Under the pieces are notes generated by a model that saw only the letters and a program-made list of their open reading frames with translations, was not told where the DNA came from and did no database searches. Made by a program: the position numbers and the translations under genes. Positions 11,004-21,209 of a stretch of DNA of 64,000 bases are shown here, piece after piece (positions within the stretch are counted from its first letter, which is position 1; each line of letters begins with the position of its first letter). This DNA comes from Papio anubis (taxonomy: Eukaryota > Chordata > Mammalia > Primates > Cercopithecidae). The stretch is taken from NCBI RefSeq assembly GCF_008728515.1, contig NC_044983.1:126413139-126477138 (forward strand), read 5' to 3'.

Positions 11004-11785
11004 TATTGAGTATCTTTTGATCTAGTAAGGGGTGTGGAGAGGGATGACAGTGTGAATCCTTCAGAAATCAGGAGGTGGATAAACAGAAGTTTGATTCAAT
11101 GAGGAGTCTGCTAGAAGGTCTAGAAGCACACAGTGGTGATGCTGGCAGGGGTCTTGGCCGCTAGCTAGGGCCTTTGTTCTTATTGTTCTTTTTAAAAAGG
11201 GTGGTCCTTATAATGCTTACAGTGTCTGACTCCAATACTGAGGACAGAGAAAGCTCCTGAGATGCCCATAAATATCCATTTTACTCTGTCTTTTCAGATT
11301 CTGCTTCTTAAATGCAATACAGGCCTTGCTACTTATTTGTTTACATCCCTTTGGTTTACTCTGTGCTTGCAGAGGCCCCAGCAGGGACCACCCTGGGCAC
11401 ACAAACAGCTGAAAGTTCAAAACTGAAAATAATTTTATCTGCCTCAGTGCTGACACCTGCACAATGCACTTTGCATAACTTTGAGAAGTGAACCTGCTGT
11501 GTGTTATTGGCAAAGGGAATGGAGGCAGAGTGTTTGCTTCCTGAGACCCAGGACAATGTAATTTAGAAAGTTCCCAGTAGCATGGACCCTTGAGTGTACC
11601 ATGCCACACATCACATTTAGTTACTGGAGTCCCCATGGTTACATAGGATTTCATTCCCACTGTGATACCAGTGATCAAACAAACTTTTCTGTTTCAAAAT
11701 GAATATTGCTGTATTGCTATGTGTAACAGTAACAATGGTACTACGCTATTGCAATAATTTTTGAGAATACATAAAATTATAAAGA
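11004..11785. other. Unassigned 0.8 kb with a 153-codon frame
   Basis: No repeat recognised. A minus-strand frame of 153 codons (11217-11678) is the longest open frame outside recognised repeats. Its translation has no motif I know and no signal peptide or repeat pattern. A second 66-codon frame overlaps it in another phase. I treat it as chance unless conserved. Confidence 0.4.
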
Positions 11786-11796
11786 AATAAAAAAGG

Positions 11797-12098
11797 GGCC
11801 GGGCGCAGTGGCTGAAGCCTGTAATCCCAGCACTTTGGGAGGCCAAGACGGGCGGATCACGAGGTCAGGAGATTGAGACCATCCTGGCCTACACGGTGAA
11901 ACCCCGTTTCTACTAAAAAATACAAAAAACTAGCTGGGCGAGGTGGCGGGCGCCTGTAGTCCCAGCTACTCGGGAGGCTGAGGCAGGAGAATGGCATAAA
12001 CCTGGGAGGCAGAGCTTGCAGTGAGCTGAGATCTGGCCACTGCACTCCAGCCTGGGTGACAGAGCGAGACTCTGTCTCAAAAAAAAAAAAAAAAAAGG
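11797..12098 (+). mobile_element. AluY, Old World monkey type (AluY-R-like)
   Basis: Complete Alu with intact left and right arms and an A-tail. 'gaagcctgtaatcccag' at the start and 'gagatctggccactgcactc' in the right arm match cercopithecoid AluY-R variants, the latter being a CpG-decayed GATCCGGCC. It is flanked by an 11-base duplication AATAAAAAAGG at 11786-11796 and 12099-12109. It sits immediately beside the MIR that begins about 12110. Confidence 0.9.
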
Positions 12099-12109
12099 AA
12101 TAAAAAAGG

Positions 12110-12342
12110 TCTTTGGATTCTGGAGCCAGGCTTCCAGGGGTTGAATCCTGTCCCTGTTACTTATTAACTGTGTGTTTTTGGATGGATATCTTAGGTTGTG
12201 TACCTCAGTTTCCTTTTTTATAAAATGGGAATAATAAAAGAAGCTACCTCATTGGGTTGTTAGGTGTTTCAGGTGAAACGCTGCACTAAAATGCTTTAGA
12301 ATAATGTTGGGTTCTAAATAAATGTTAGTTATTATTGCTGCC
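12110..12342 (+). mobile_element. MIR SINE
   Basis: 'ggattctggagccaggcttc', 'gttgaatcctgtccctgtta', 'acctcagtttccttttttat', 'aaaatgggaataataaaaga' and 'ctaaataaatgttagttatt'. A well-preserved MIR. Confidence 0.9.
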
Positions 12343-12504
12343 CTGCTGGTTCCTGCTGTTCCATTCATATATTTTTAAAGTGTAGTTTAATATGTAAGTA
12401 GATCATATTAATCATGCTATTTTGAAAATCCTTTTTAAAAAATGTAGCACATAGTTGGATCTATTTCCTTGTCTATATATAAAAATCACCATCATCATTT
12501 AAAA

Positions 12505-12742
12505 AAGTAAAATGGTAAGAATGTGGCTTGCACAGCCAGATGGTCTGGGTTTAAACTCTGCAGTGCTGCTTACAAACTGTGTGGCCTGAACGGGCAAATC
12601 ATTTGACTTCTCTCTTCCTCAGTTTCCCTATGTGTAAAATGAGGATTAATAACTAATACTCAACTCATAGAATTATTATGAGGATTAAGCAAGTAAATAT
12701 TCATTTGTAAAGAACTTAGAATATAATAAGTTTATATAAAGA
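12505..12742 (+). mobile_element. MIR SINE
   Basis: A second MIR, same strand: 'gatggtctgggtttaaactc', 'tgcttacaaactgtgtggcc', 'ttcctcagtttccctatgtg', 'attattatgaggattaagca'. Confidence 0.9.
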
Positions 12743-13049
12743 TTTATTTTTAAAAAGAGAGAGAGGGAGAGAAGAAAGCACAGTAAGGAACATTGGATGT
12801 TTTGCCTCCTTAGTGTCTCTTCCCAGCTCTGGTAGTAACACAAGCCTCTCCCCTGCAGGACACTGTCCTCCACCCATCTGTTCACAGGGGGATCCTGGGA
12901 CCAGGATAAGAAATTCCCAGTAGCAGAGTGATGAGTCCAGAGTTGACCTACAAAAGGAACTGTTTCCTGTGGTTCGGCTTCACAGATGCCAGGCCAGGAT
13001 CCTCCCTTAGGCTTTTCTGCAGGACCTACAGGAAAAGGCTGCTGCTCTC
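12743..13049. other. Unassigned, with short GA-rich tract
   Basis: A purine tract (AGAGAGAGAGGGAGAG) at about 12756-12778; the rest is unassigned. Confidence 0.45.
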
Positions 13050-13980
13050 TGATAACAACATTTCATATCCTCAGCTGAACTCCTCATCTCCTCTACACCC
13101 CAGTCTGCTCCACCCATAGCCTTCCATATCCCTATCCTCATAGTTTCTCAAAGACCCTGACCCCTCTCACTTACACTAAACAAACAGTATGTCCATAAAT
13201 TCTGTTGTAAGTTTCTTCAAATGTACCCAGAGTCCAACTACACTCACCATGTCCTCTGATGACACCCTAGGTAGACCCACGGCCATTCCCCACTGGGAGA
13301 TCCACAGAGACACTCCGATGCTGTCCTTGCTCCCTGCCTGGGAAATAATATATGATGATCTTTCAAACAAATAAAGAGACCATGTTCTTTTTCTACTCAA
13401 AGTCCTGCAATGACTTCCTGTATATCCCAGGGTAAAAATCAAAGCCCTTACAACGGTCTACAAAGGTCTATCTAATTTGGTTCCTTGCTATCTTTTCTGT
13501 AACTTTCCCTCAATCTCACTTCACTCTAGCCCTAGAAGCCTTCAGAGGTTCTCAAAACACACCAACCATGAATCTATATTGAAACTTTTAACTGTAGCCA
13601 TTGGCTTTACCTGGAATGGTTTTTTCCCCAGTATTTCCTTGGCTAATTCCTTTATCATCTCCTTCAAGTTTCTACTCAAGGTTCATCTTTTCGAAGAAGC
13701 ATGCACTAAGTAGCCAATTGTTTAACCCTGTAATTTATGCATAAATTACAATCATTTAGATATTCTATTGTCTCTTGTGTTTTGACAGCAGCTATCATCT
13801 TCCATCATTTTACATAATTTACTTGTTCATCATCTACTCCCTCACCCCATCACATACTATAAAGTGCAAGCTTTTGGGGACAGGATTACTTTTTCTGTTT
13901 GGTTTGTTAGTGTGTCTTAAGAACCTCAACCACTGCCTGACATATAATAGGTGCACAACAAACATTTATTAAATTAATCA
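13050..13980 (+). mobile_element. L2 LINE, long 3' portion
   Basis: About 930 bases collinear with the L2 3' end: 'caaagtcctgcaatgacttc', 'agggtaaaaatcaaagccct', 'ctttacctggaatgg', 'ctactcaaggttcatctttt', 'tactataaagtgcaagcttt' and the terminal 'gcacaacaaacatttattaa'. The 60-88 codon frames over it are decayed or fortuitous. It is the longest uninterrupted L2 in the window. Confidence 0.8.
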
Positions 13981-14339
13981 CTTGAATTCATGGTTCATCA
14001 GTACCTGAAACCCAATCTACTGTTGGAGATTTTGGTTATATAAACACTAAATTACTTATTTTATCTTAGTTAGTAGTAACGTAACTAGTAATTTATCTCA
14101 GAAGTAGTATACTATTAGTATTAGATACTTAGTATTTTATCTTACTTATCTTAGCTAGTAATAGCATTCTGTCCATTCTGTCACTTTTAAGTAAAAGAGC
14201 TTAAAACAAAGTATTGTATATACTTACAGTGGCTTTGCCCTTGATGTCCTATTGATCAATATTTATATGATTTCCAAATATCTTCATAATAAATTATAGT
14301 TCATAAATATTCTTGCAAATACAAATTTGTAAGTAGCCC
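13981..14339. other. Unassigned AT-rich with TAGT-type cryptic repeats
   Basis: Between about 14060 and 14165 the words TAGTA, TTAG and TAGTAA recur many times in no fixed register, which suggests a cryptic simple repeat. No gene is seen. Confidence 0.5.
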
Positions 14340-14660
14340 CCAAATCATTTTTTCTAAGGAAGAATTCTTTCCAATAAAAATTGTAGAAGTAAAATTTTTG
14401 GATCAAAGATTTTTGAAATACATTGCCAAATTGCCCTCTAGAATGAATTTTCTAATTTATAATGGTTGCTAGCAATAGATTAGGGTGCTCCTTTCCTCAC
14501 ACTCTGGCCAAAACCAAGAGGAGAAAAGTAATATGTCATTGTGGTTTAAAATGGAATTTCCTTGATAAGTGATGAGAATAAGTATTTTTTAATGTTTATA
14601 ATAATTTAATTTTTATAATATCCTTTGCCTGTTTTTAAAATCTATTCAGAATTTGAATAA
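14340..14660 (-). mobile_element. Old L1 (L1M) ORF2/3' fragment, antisense
   Basis: 'gaaatacattgccaaattgc', 'cctctagaatgaatt', 'tgctcctttcctcacactct' and 'catttctgtctagg'-like decay follow the antisense L1M C-terminal ORF2 region. Diverged beyond subfamily naming. Confidence 0.6.
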
Positions 14661-15160
14661 TGAGACCATTCCTTCATGTCAGCAGTACCATTTCAGAGGG
14701 TCATATCTGTGTGTGAACATTTCTGTCTAGGAAGATAATTTAGATATAGCCCCCACCTCCCAAATCTTGGAATTTCTTCCAGAAGGCTTATACTGATGTT
14801 TACATGTCAAGACCGAGCAGATTTGGGGTCCAGATTTGCATCAAGCCTCTTCATAGTGGTCAGGGGACTTTGGTTATTCATAATGGAAATTCATTTTCGA
14901 TGGGCTCAAGGAATTTATTGAATGCCACAGAAACCATAAATAAGACAAAGATAAAGTAAAACCAGAAAATTACCAACCAGAATATTTTCCTCACCCACCC
15001 TTGTTTCTTTATGTGCGTCCACTTCTCCTTCCCTTTTCTGCCTCACTGCTCAAACTGTAGAGAAAAGACTCTCTTTTACTTTCTCTCTCAATCTCTGTCT
15101 CTCTCTCTGTGTGTGTATTTCTATTTCTATCTCATTTCATTCTCCCCTTCTCATTGCGTG
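14661..15160. other. Unassigned 0.5 kb with CT/GT simple tract
   Basis: No element recognised except a pyrimidine tract with CTCTCTCTGTGTGTG at about 15075-15118. Confidence 0.45.
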
Positions 15161-15162
15161 TT

Positions 15163-15375
15163 ATGGGCTGACTTGTGACCTCTCAAAACTCTTATGTGGA
15201 AGCTCTTAACCCCTATTTACTACCTAAGCATTATATTTGGAGATAGGTCCTTTAAGAAAGATGATTAACTTGAATTGTTTAACTTAATAACTAATAAACC
15301 CCTCTTTTTTTCTCTCTTTCTCCCCTCCTTCCTTTCTCTTTCTGTCTCTAACCTCCTCTTCTCCTTTTTCTGTTA
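15163..15375 (+). mobile_element. MLT1-type LTR 5' fragment plus polypyrimidine tract
   Basis: 'gttatgggctgacttgtgac', 'atatttggagataggtcctt' and 'aagaaagatgattaa' match the beginning of MLT1-type LTRs. It then dissolves into a CTTT/CCTT-rich tract at 15300-15372 and the 3' half is missing. Confidence 0.65.
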
Positions 15376-15884
15376 TAGTTTGAAAACTCCCTGTTTGGAC
15401 CACGCTGGGTTGCATACCCAATCATTATAGCCAAAATTCCAGGTATCACAAATTTCCACTAACACCAAAGATCTAAAGTGGGATAAGGGAAAGATGAACA
15501 ACTTCCTCTACACACTCCAGAAGGGGGCAAGCCTTCCTTAAAGTGGTAGAGGAGGGCTAACCAGAGGGCATGTCCACTAGACTCTTGGAGGGTATGTCAA
15601 AGGCAGCCACTGATTTGATAGACGAAGGATACTGAGAATTTTTCCAAAGCCAAATGTAAGTATTCTAAATCTGAGGATCAAATTTAATACCAGTTAAGAA
15701 AGAGTGTCCTAGTATAGAAAAACAAAACAAAACAAAGATACAAACAAATGAACACCATCCAGGGAGTCAGCCTGAAGGTGACATGAACAGCTGAAGGTGG
15801 ATATGTTTTGCTGCACAATTATTTACTTGCATGGACAGGTTTGACAGTACAGCCGTAAGAGTGAAAATATCGTATTCTGATGAT
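15376..15884. other. Unassigned 0.5 kb
   Basis: No gene or repeat recognised; an AAAAC-type run lies at about 15718-15736. Confidence 0.45.
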
Positions 15885-16005
15885 AGTCCTACACTTGATG
15901 CTGGAAACCAGGGTTGAAGAACTTACTTTGTCTTTTACTATTTTGGGTATCTTAATTAAGTTATTTAACATCTATAAGCCTCTAATACCTTGGATTTTTA
16001 AACCA
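15885..16005 (+). mobile_element. MIR SINE fragment
   Basis: 'ccagggttgaagaacttact', 'gggtatcttaattaagttat' and 'ttaacatctataagcctcta' match the MIR core. Confidence 0.6.
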
Positions 16006-16009
16006 AAAA

Positions 16010-16450
16010 GTATCTAAGACAGGTCTCAATCAATTTAGTTTATTTTGCCAAAGTTAAGGACATGCCTGGAAAAAATAAACATGGAATCACAGAAACAGTC
16101 TGTGGCCTGTGCCTTTCTCTGAAGATGATTTTGAGGGCTTCAATAGGTAAAGGGGAAAAGTGGGCTAGAGGAGAAAGAGGGAGGGTATGATAATCCATAT
16201 GTTATAAGAGAAAAGGAGCAGATAGTGGAAGAGTTAATTATGGATTTCTCTTGTGCTCAATAAATCTAGTACTTTACATAGGATAAGGTGAACATACATC
16301 CTACCTGTGGAGATATTTAACCTTTTATCTATAGCTATCTGCTTAGCAACAAAAGAAAAGGCAGCTTCTTAAATGACTTAGCTTTCAGCTTAATTTTTTT
16401 CTTTTGGCGTAGTGAATTGGGGTCCTGAGTTTTTATTTTCCATTCGCAGA
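16010..16450 (-). mobile_element. LTR (ERV1-like), antisense, family unnamed
   Basis: 'gacaggtctcaatcaattta', 'agtttattttgcca', 'ttaaggacatgcctgg', 'tctgtggcctgtgccttt' and 'gattttgagggcttca' form a sequence I recall as a primate LTR read backwards. On the minus strand an ATAAACTAAATTG polyadenylation-like segment lies near its 3' end. Ends and duplication were not resolved. Confidence 0.55.
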
Positions 16451-16454
16451 TTCA

Positions 16455-16535
16455 AAATGGAAGAATTAGTTCACTTTGTCTATGATATCTGGCACATAAT
16501 AAGTGCTCAATAAATAAATGTATGACATTAAGCAT
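16455..16535 (+). mobile_element. L2 LINE 3' terminus
   Basis: 'gatatctggcacataataag' followed by 'tgctcaataaataaatg' is the diagnostic L2 3' end. Confidence 0.75.
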
Positions 16536-16955
16536 TGTAACATAATACCTTGTAATACATATTTATAAACTAAGTACTCTAACATAATCAAATATTATTC
16601 TCATTTGCAGTAATCATTCAGATCTCTAGGACTAAAGAAAAATCCAGAGATGTGGGGAAAGTTTATCTATTTATTTTTAATATGAAACACATTTCATCTA
16701 TTTTAACCTGGCATAAAAAGTATGGCACCTTAGAATTTTGTGAAATGGTGAGGTACACATTATTAATGCCTACTAGTTTTCCCTGTTTTCCTTGTCATTT
16801 TGGTAACTGGACTTTCTAATCCCCTTGCAGTTGGGCAGATTCATATGACAAGTTCTGATTAATGAATCGAGAAGGGGAGTGGCTGTGCTGCTTCCATGTG
16901 GAGATTTGAGAAGCTCCCTAACAATTCTCATATTCGTCTTACTAATGTTATGGTA
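16536..16955. other. Unassigned 0.4 kb
   Basis: AT-rich, no element recognised with confidence. Confidence 0.45.
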
Positions 16956-17351
16956 GTTATATAGTTTGAATGTATCCACCAAAAGTTCAGGTGTTAGAAC
17001 ATTAATTTCTTACTGTAGCAGTGTTGGGAGGTGGAGCCTAGTGGGAGGTGCTTTGGTTGTGTGGCCTCTCATGAAAGGATTAATGTCATTCTTAAAGGAA
17101 TATGCCAGTTTTTGTGGGAGGGAATTAGTTATCATGAGAGTGAGTTGTTATAAAAAGCAAGCTTGGCTTCCTCTCTGGCCATGTGATATCTCCCACCATG
17201 TTATAAAGCAGCAGGAGGCCCTAGTCTGATGCTTGAACCATATTCTTGGACCTTCCAGCATCCAGGACCATGAGCCAAAATAAACCTCCATTCTTTTATC
17301 AGTTACCTAGTCTGTGGTATTCTGCTATAGCAACAGAAAATGGACTAAGAC
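16956..17351 (+). mobile_element. MST-type LTR (ERVL-MaLR)
   Basis: 'tatagtttgaatgtatccac', 'gttgggaggtggagcctagt', 'gggaggtgctttggttgtgt', 'ctggccatgtgatatctccc', 'gagccaaaataaacctccat' and 'aaaatggactaaga' give an essentially complete MST-family solo LTR. Confidence 0.85.
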
Positions 17352-17879
17352 GAATGGTATTCACTGACAAAGTTTAGTACTGATTTCTCAGAACCCTGAA
17401 GAGTTTTCCCAAACCAGGTTAGAATTGCAAAAATAAAGTTTTGCTGCATAAAGTCTCCAGTTTGGGAGTTTTTCTTAAGGTAACACATATAGGCAATGCT
17501 CAGAATGCAGGAGGCTTGATACTCCAATTCTTAAGTACTATTCTCTGATTCCTGATATCAGACTCTAGTTAGAGCCTCTTTTGTTTATCCAAAACACTTC
17601 TTGACCCTGGCAAATCTTTGCTAAGGTGTAACTTTCTCTGTTTAGAATTTGTTCCTGGATGGGGATTGTTTTGAATTTGCAAAAACACAAAGTTTACTTA
17701 AAGTAAAATCATTATGTTACTTTGTTTCTTTCTGATGCTGTTTCCATTCTTTCAGTGTACTTTAGAACAGTTTATGATAATCAGTATCTCTCCCTCCCTA
17801 CTTCAGAATGATGCGAAGACTTTAAAGTTCTTTAACTCCTCCAATCTCTCATTTTATGTGTTGATCTTTTATTGTTAAT
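17352..17879. other. Unassigned 0.5 kb
   Basis: AT-rich; it may be an extension of the old L1/HAL1 fragment to the right but is not recognisable. Confidence 0.4.
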
Positions 17880-18560
17880 TTCCCCTTGTTTTGATACTTC
17901 TAAGTGGATCAAAACCATTGTTGTGTGATGTTTTATTGTTTAGGTTTACTTACAAGTTTATCCATTTTTAAAATTCATCATTCCATTTTGCAGCATGTAT
18001 CATCCTTCTGGGTTTACTTTCTTTCTTCATGAAGTACATTGTTTAGTGCTTATTTATTCATTTATTTTTAGTGATGATCTGTTAGTGATTATGTCTCTCA
18101 AATTTTGTCTTATAATTTCTTTATTACACCGTCAGTCTTGAATGACAGTTTAAGTGGGTATAGAATTCTAAGCTGATAGTTTACTTCCCCAGAGTTTCAA
18201 TGATATTATTTTGCTGTTTATCAGTTTCTAATGTTGGTGTAGAGAAGCTAATGTTGGTCTGAAACATATTCTTTCTTAGCGAATCTGTCTTTTTTTACCT
18301 CCCTCATTGCTTCCAAGACCTCCTCTTTGTCTTTGGTTTCCTGAATTTTTCAATAAGATTTCGAGGCAATTTGTTTTCGGTCGCTTCATGAATCTAAATG
18401 TTCTTTAATGAATATTCAGTGGTTTTCCTTAACTCTGAAAACTCCTTAGATAATCACTTACCTTTATCTCATTTCTTATCTGTTTTTCCTTTAGAATTAC
18501 TTTAATATTAATATGGCTGAATGATTACCACCTCTATTCAGTTACAATGGTTTGTCTTTG
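17880..18560 (-). mobile_element. Old L1 or HAL1 ORF1 region, antisense
   Basis: 'gggtatagaattctaagctg', 'tagtttacttcccc', 'tgatattattttgctgtt', 'ccaagacctcctctttgtct', 'ttggtttcctgaatttttca' follow the antisense ORF1 region of L1M/HAL1 elements. No coding capacity remains. Confidence 0.6.
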
Positions 18561-18799
18561 TGTATGGCCTTTTCCCTAGATCTGTTTTTCTGCATGCCTC
18601 TTAAATATGAACACTAAATCTAATTCTACTATTTAACTTGTCCATTGAGTTTTCAACCTCCACACCTGCCGGAGTTTCTCTGTAAAGCCCCATGTAATTC
18701 AGTCCTTTTCCAGCTCTTTTTCTTTATGTTTCCTCGGAATTTTGTTTTCATTGAACTGAGTGGTTTGCTTATTCATTATATGAAGAAGCCACCTGAAAG

Positions 18800-19270
18800 G
18801 TTAAGCAACATTTGAGGCCAGAATGCATGGTTTGAATCCTCAAGCTCTTACATTAGCTGAGCTATCTTAAAACCAGCCATATCACACTAATTAACTTTTT
18901 TTTTTTTTTGAGATGAGTCTCATTCTGTCTGTGGCTGGCGTGCAGGGCTGGATTCAGCCCACTGTAAGCTCCGGCCTCCCAGGGTTCACCAGGCTCCTGC
19001 TCTAGGCCTCCCCTGAAGCTGGACTACAGGCAACCCACACTCGCTCTGCCAGCTTTTTTGTATTTTTGAAAAGTAGAGGACGGCTCACTGTTGGCCAGGA
19101 TGGTCCCACCTCCCTTGACCTTTGTGGGATCCCATCCCCGCCTCCTGCAGTGCTGGGACAAGCAGGTTTGAGCCACTGCTCAGCCCACTAATTAAGAACT
19201 TTTAAAGCCTCCTTTCTTAAATGTGTTTTGAACATATTGAGCATTATTATATATTATATTTATATTTATA
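18800..19270 (+). mobile_element. MIR SINE split by an Alu
   Basis: The left half (18800-18894) has 'gcatggtttgaatcctcaag' and 'cattagctgagctatctt'; the right half (19186-19270) resumes with 'taaagcctcctttcttaaat'. The halves join as one MIR once the antisense Alu and one copy of its duplication are removed. Confidence 0.65.
18895..19185 (-). mobile_element. Alu, unusually indel-rich, antisense
   Basis: Recognisable antisense Alu: poly-T start, 'gctccggcctcccagggttc', 'ttttttgtatttttgaaaag', 'gttggccaggatgg', 'agtgctgggacaagcaggt'. It differs from the consensus by many one- to few-base gains and losses spread along its length. It is flanked by a perfect 10-base duplication CACTAATTAA (18885-18894 and 19186-19195). 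The contrast between a scrambled body and a perfect duplication is odd (see findings). Confidence 0.85.
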
Positions 19271-19979
19271 TTTAAAATAATTAAAAGAGCATGACACAAA
19301 ATTGCTCAAAAAATGTCAGCTCTGTCTTCACTATCACCATTATCAAAAGTGTCAACTCTCCCAGGCAGTTTTCTATTTGGTTTGTGAACCCACTGTTAGT
19401 GAGGCTTTATCTTTCAGAATCCTGTGAGTCTTGGTATGGTGGGGTATTCCTAATGGTCATTTTCTAATTATTTATCTCAAGTAACTCAGGAGAAATTTCA
19501 GGCTGGGCTTATGTTTTATTTTAGTTTACTGAGCTCTGTGTTGCTAAACTAAGGAGCAATATAAATTGAGTCCCTAAAGCTGAGGGTCTTCAGGCTCATG
19601 TTAGGATTTGAGGTGGCCTAATAAATAGTAACAGTTGTTGGTCTGTCTGCCTGCATGTCTCTCTGTCTTTCTGTGTTTCTGTAGATTTCTATTATCCTTG
19701 TTTTATTCTCTATCTCTCCTGTTTTTCATCTTTGGTTTCATCTTATCACTTTTATAACCTTACTGCAAGTATTTATGAGTTTATTCCCAGAGTCTAGCTC
19801 AATCCCTGCTGCAGATACAAGGATTAAATAAATGAGTAGATTTCCCCCGTTATGGAAGAGTCTATTTGCTGTTTTGAGTATAAGTTGGAAAGGTACCCTT
19901 TGTAAGAAGACACCCTTACTACAATAATACTCCTATTCTTATTCCTTCCACCGTTACTACTGAAATGACAGCAGTTTCT
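19271..19979. other. Unassigned 0.7 kb
   Basis: No element recognised. TATATTATATTTATATTTATA-like AT repeats lie at about 19248-19275, and a short CTGT/CTCT run at 19645-19685. Confidence 0.45.
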
Positions 19980-20115
19980 TAAATGACTTCAATACTCATT
20001 CTGTGCCAAGAGTTTTCCGTAAATTCATAAAACCCTCATAACCATCTTGGAGGAAAGATACTATAATTAATGCCCTCTTACTGATGAAAAAATAGGAAAA
20101 CTAACCTGTTTTAGG
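19980..20115 (-). mobile_element. MIR SINE fragment, antisense
   Basis: 'cattctgtgccaagagtttt', 'aaaccctcataaccatcttg' and 'aaaaaataggaaaacta' match antisense MIR; it abuts MER20. Confidence 0.6.
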
Positions 20116-20116
20116 T

Positions 20117-20316
20117 CAGTGTTTCTCAATTGGGAGCAATTTTGCACCATCACCAGGGGACATTTGGAGACATTTTTGGTTTTCACAGCAGGAGAGGGGG
20201 ATGTTACACAGCAGGGGAGTTCAGGGATGGTGCTCAACATTCTATAATATACAGGATTATACACTTAAAATATTATCTATCCTCAAATGTTAAAAGTGTT
20301 GAGTTGAGAAATGCTG
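20117..20316 (+). mobile_element. MER20 (hAT-Charlie DNA transposon)
   Basis: The start 'cagtgtttctcaattgggag', the 'ggggacatttggagacattt' and 'ttggttttcaca' blocks, 'gatggtgctcaacattctat' and the terminal 'ttgagaaatgctg' form a full-length MER20 of about 200 bases with matching inverted termini. Confidence 0.85.
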
Positions 20317-20414
20317 AGCTCAATAGAATACATGATCTTTTGCTTCATTACTTTTAACTTCATATACACTTTATTTTGCATACCCATATATTTTTCTAAA
20401 TACCGTATATTTGT

Positions 20415-20540
20415 ATTGTTTAAATCTGATCTGTCATTCTTTATCTCTTAATGGGTGAATTTGACTAATTTATGTTTATGTAATTATTGATATAGTTCAG
20501 CTTATATCTACTATCTTAATTTATTGTTGCAGTCTCTACT
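20415..20540 (-). mobile_element. Old L1 fragment, antisense
   Basis: 'taattattgatatagttcag', 'cttatatctactatctt' match antisense L1M sequence around the ORF2 start. Confidence 0.5.
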
Positions 20541-21209
20541 TTAATCCTTTACATCTTTCAAAAGCTGATATCCGTATGAAGGACCATAAATGCTCCTTAA
20601 TATCCTTGTGGATGATGGAAAGACTAGAAGGTAAGAAGATATTAATTGGAAATTAAATAATTTGGAAGAGGAGAACCCTACCTTTTGGCTGTCTATAAAA
20701 TTAGGTTATTGGACTAGACAACTTAAAAATTCTAACATGAGAATGATAGATAATCAAATTATCCTGCATTTGGGGTTCGTGCTAAATGAGCACAGGCAAA
20801 CCTCACTTTATTGTGCTTTGCTTTGTTGTGTTTTTCAGATATCATGTGTTTTACAAATTGAAGGTTTGTGGAAACCCTGCATAAAGCAAGTCTATTGGTG
20901 ACATTTTCCCAACAGCATTTGCTCACTTTGTGTTTCTGTGTCACATGTTAGTAATTCTTACAATATTTCAAACCTTTTTATTATTATATCTGTTCTGGTG
21001 ATCTGTGATCAGTGATCTTTGATGTTACTACTATAATTTTTTTGGATGCTGTGAACTGTGCCCATATAAAATGGTGAATTAAATCAACACAAGTTGTGTG
21101 GTTCTTACTGCTCCAATGACCAGTTATTCCCTGACCTCTCTCCCTGTTCTCAGACCTTCCTAGCCCTTGAGACAACAATCTTGAAATTAGGCTAATTAAC
21201 AATCCTGCA

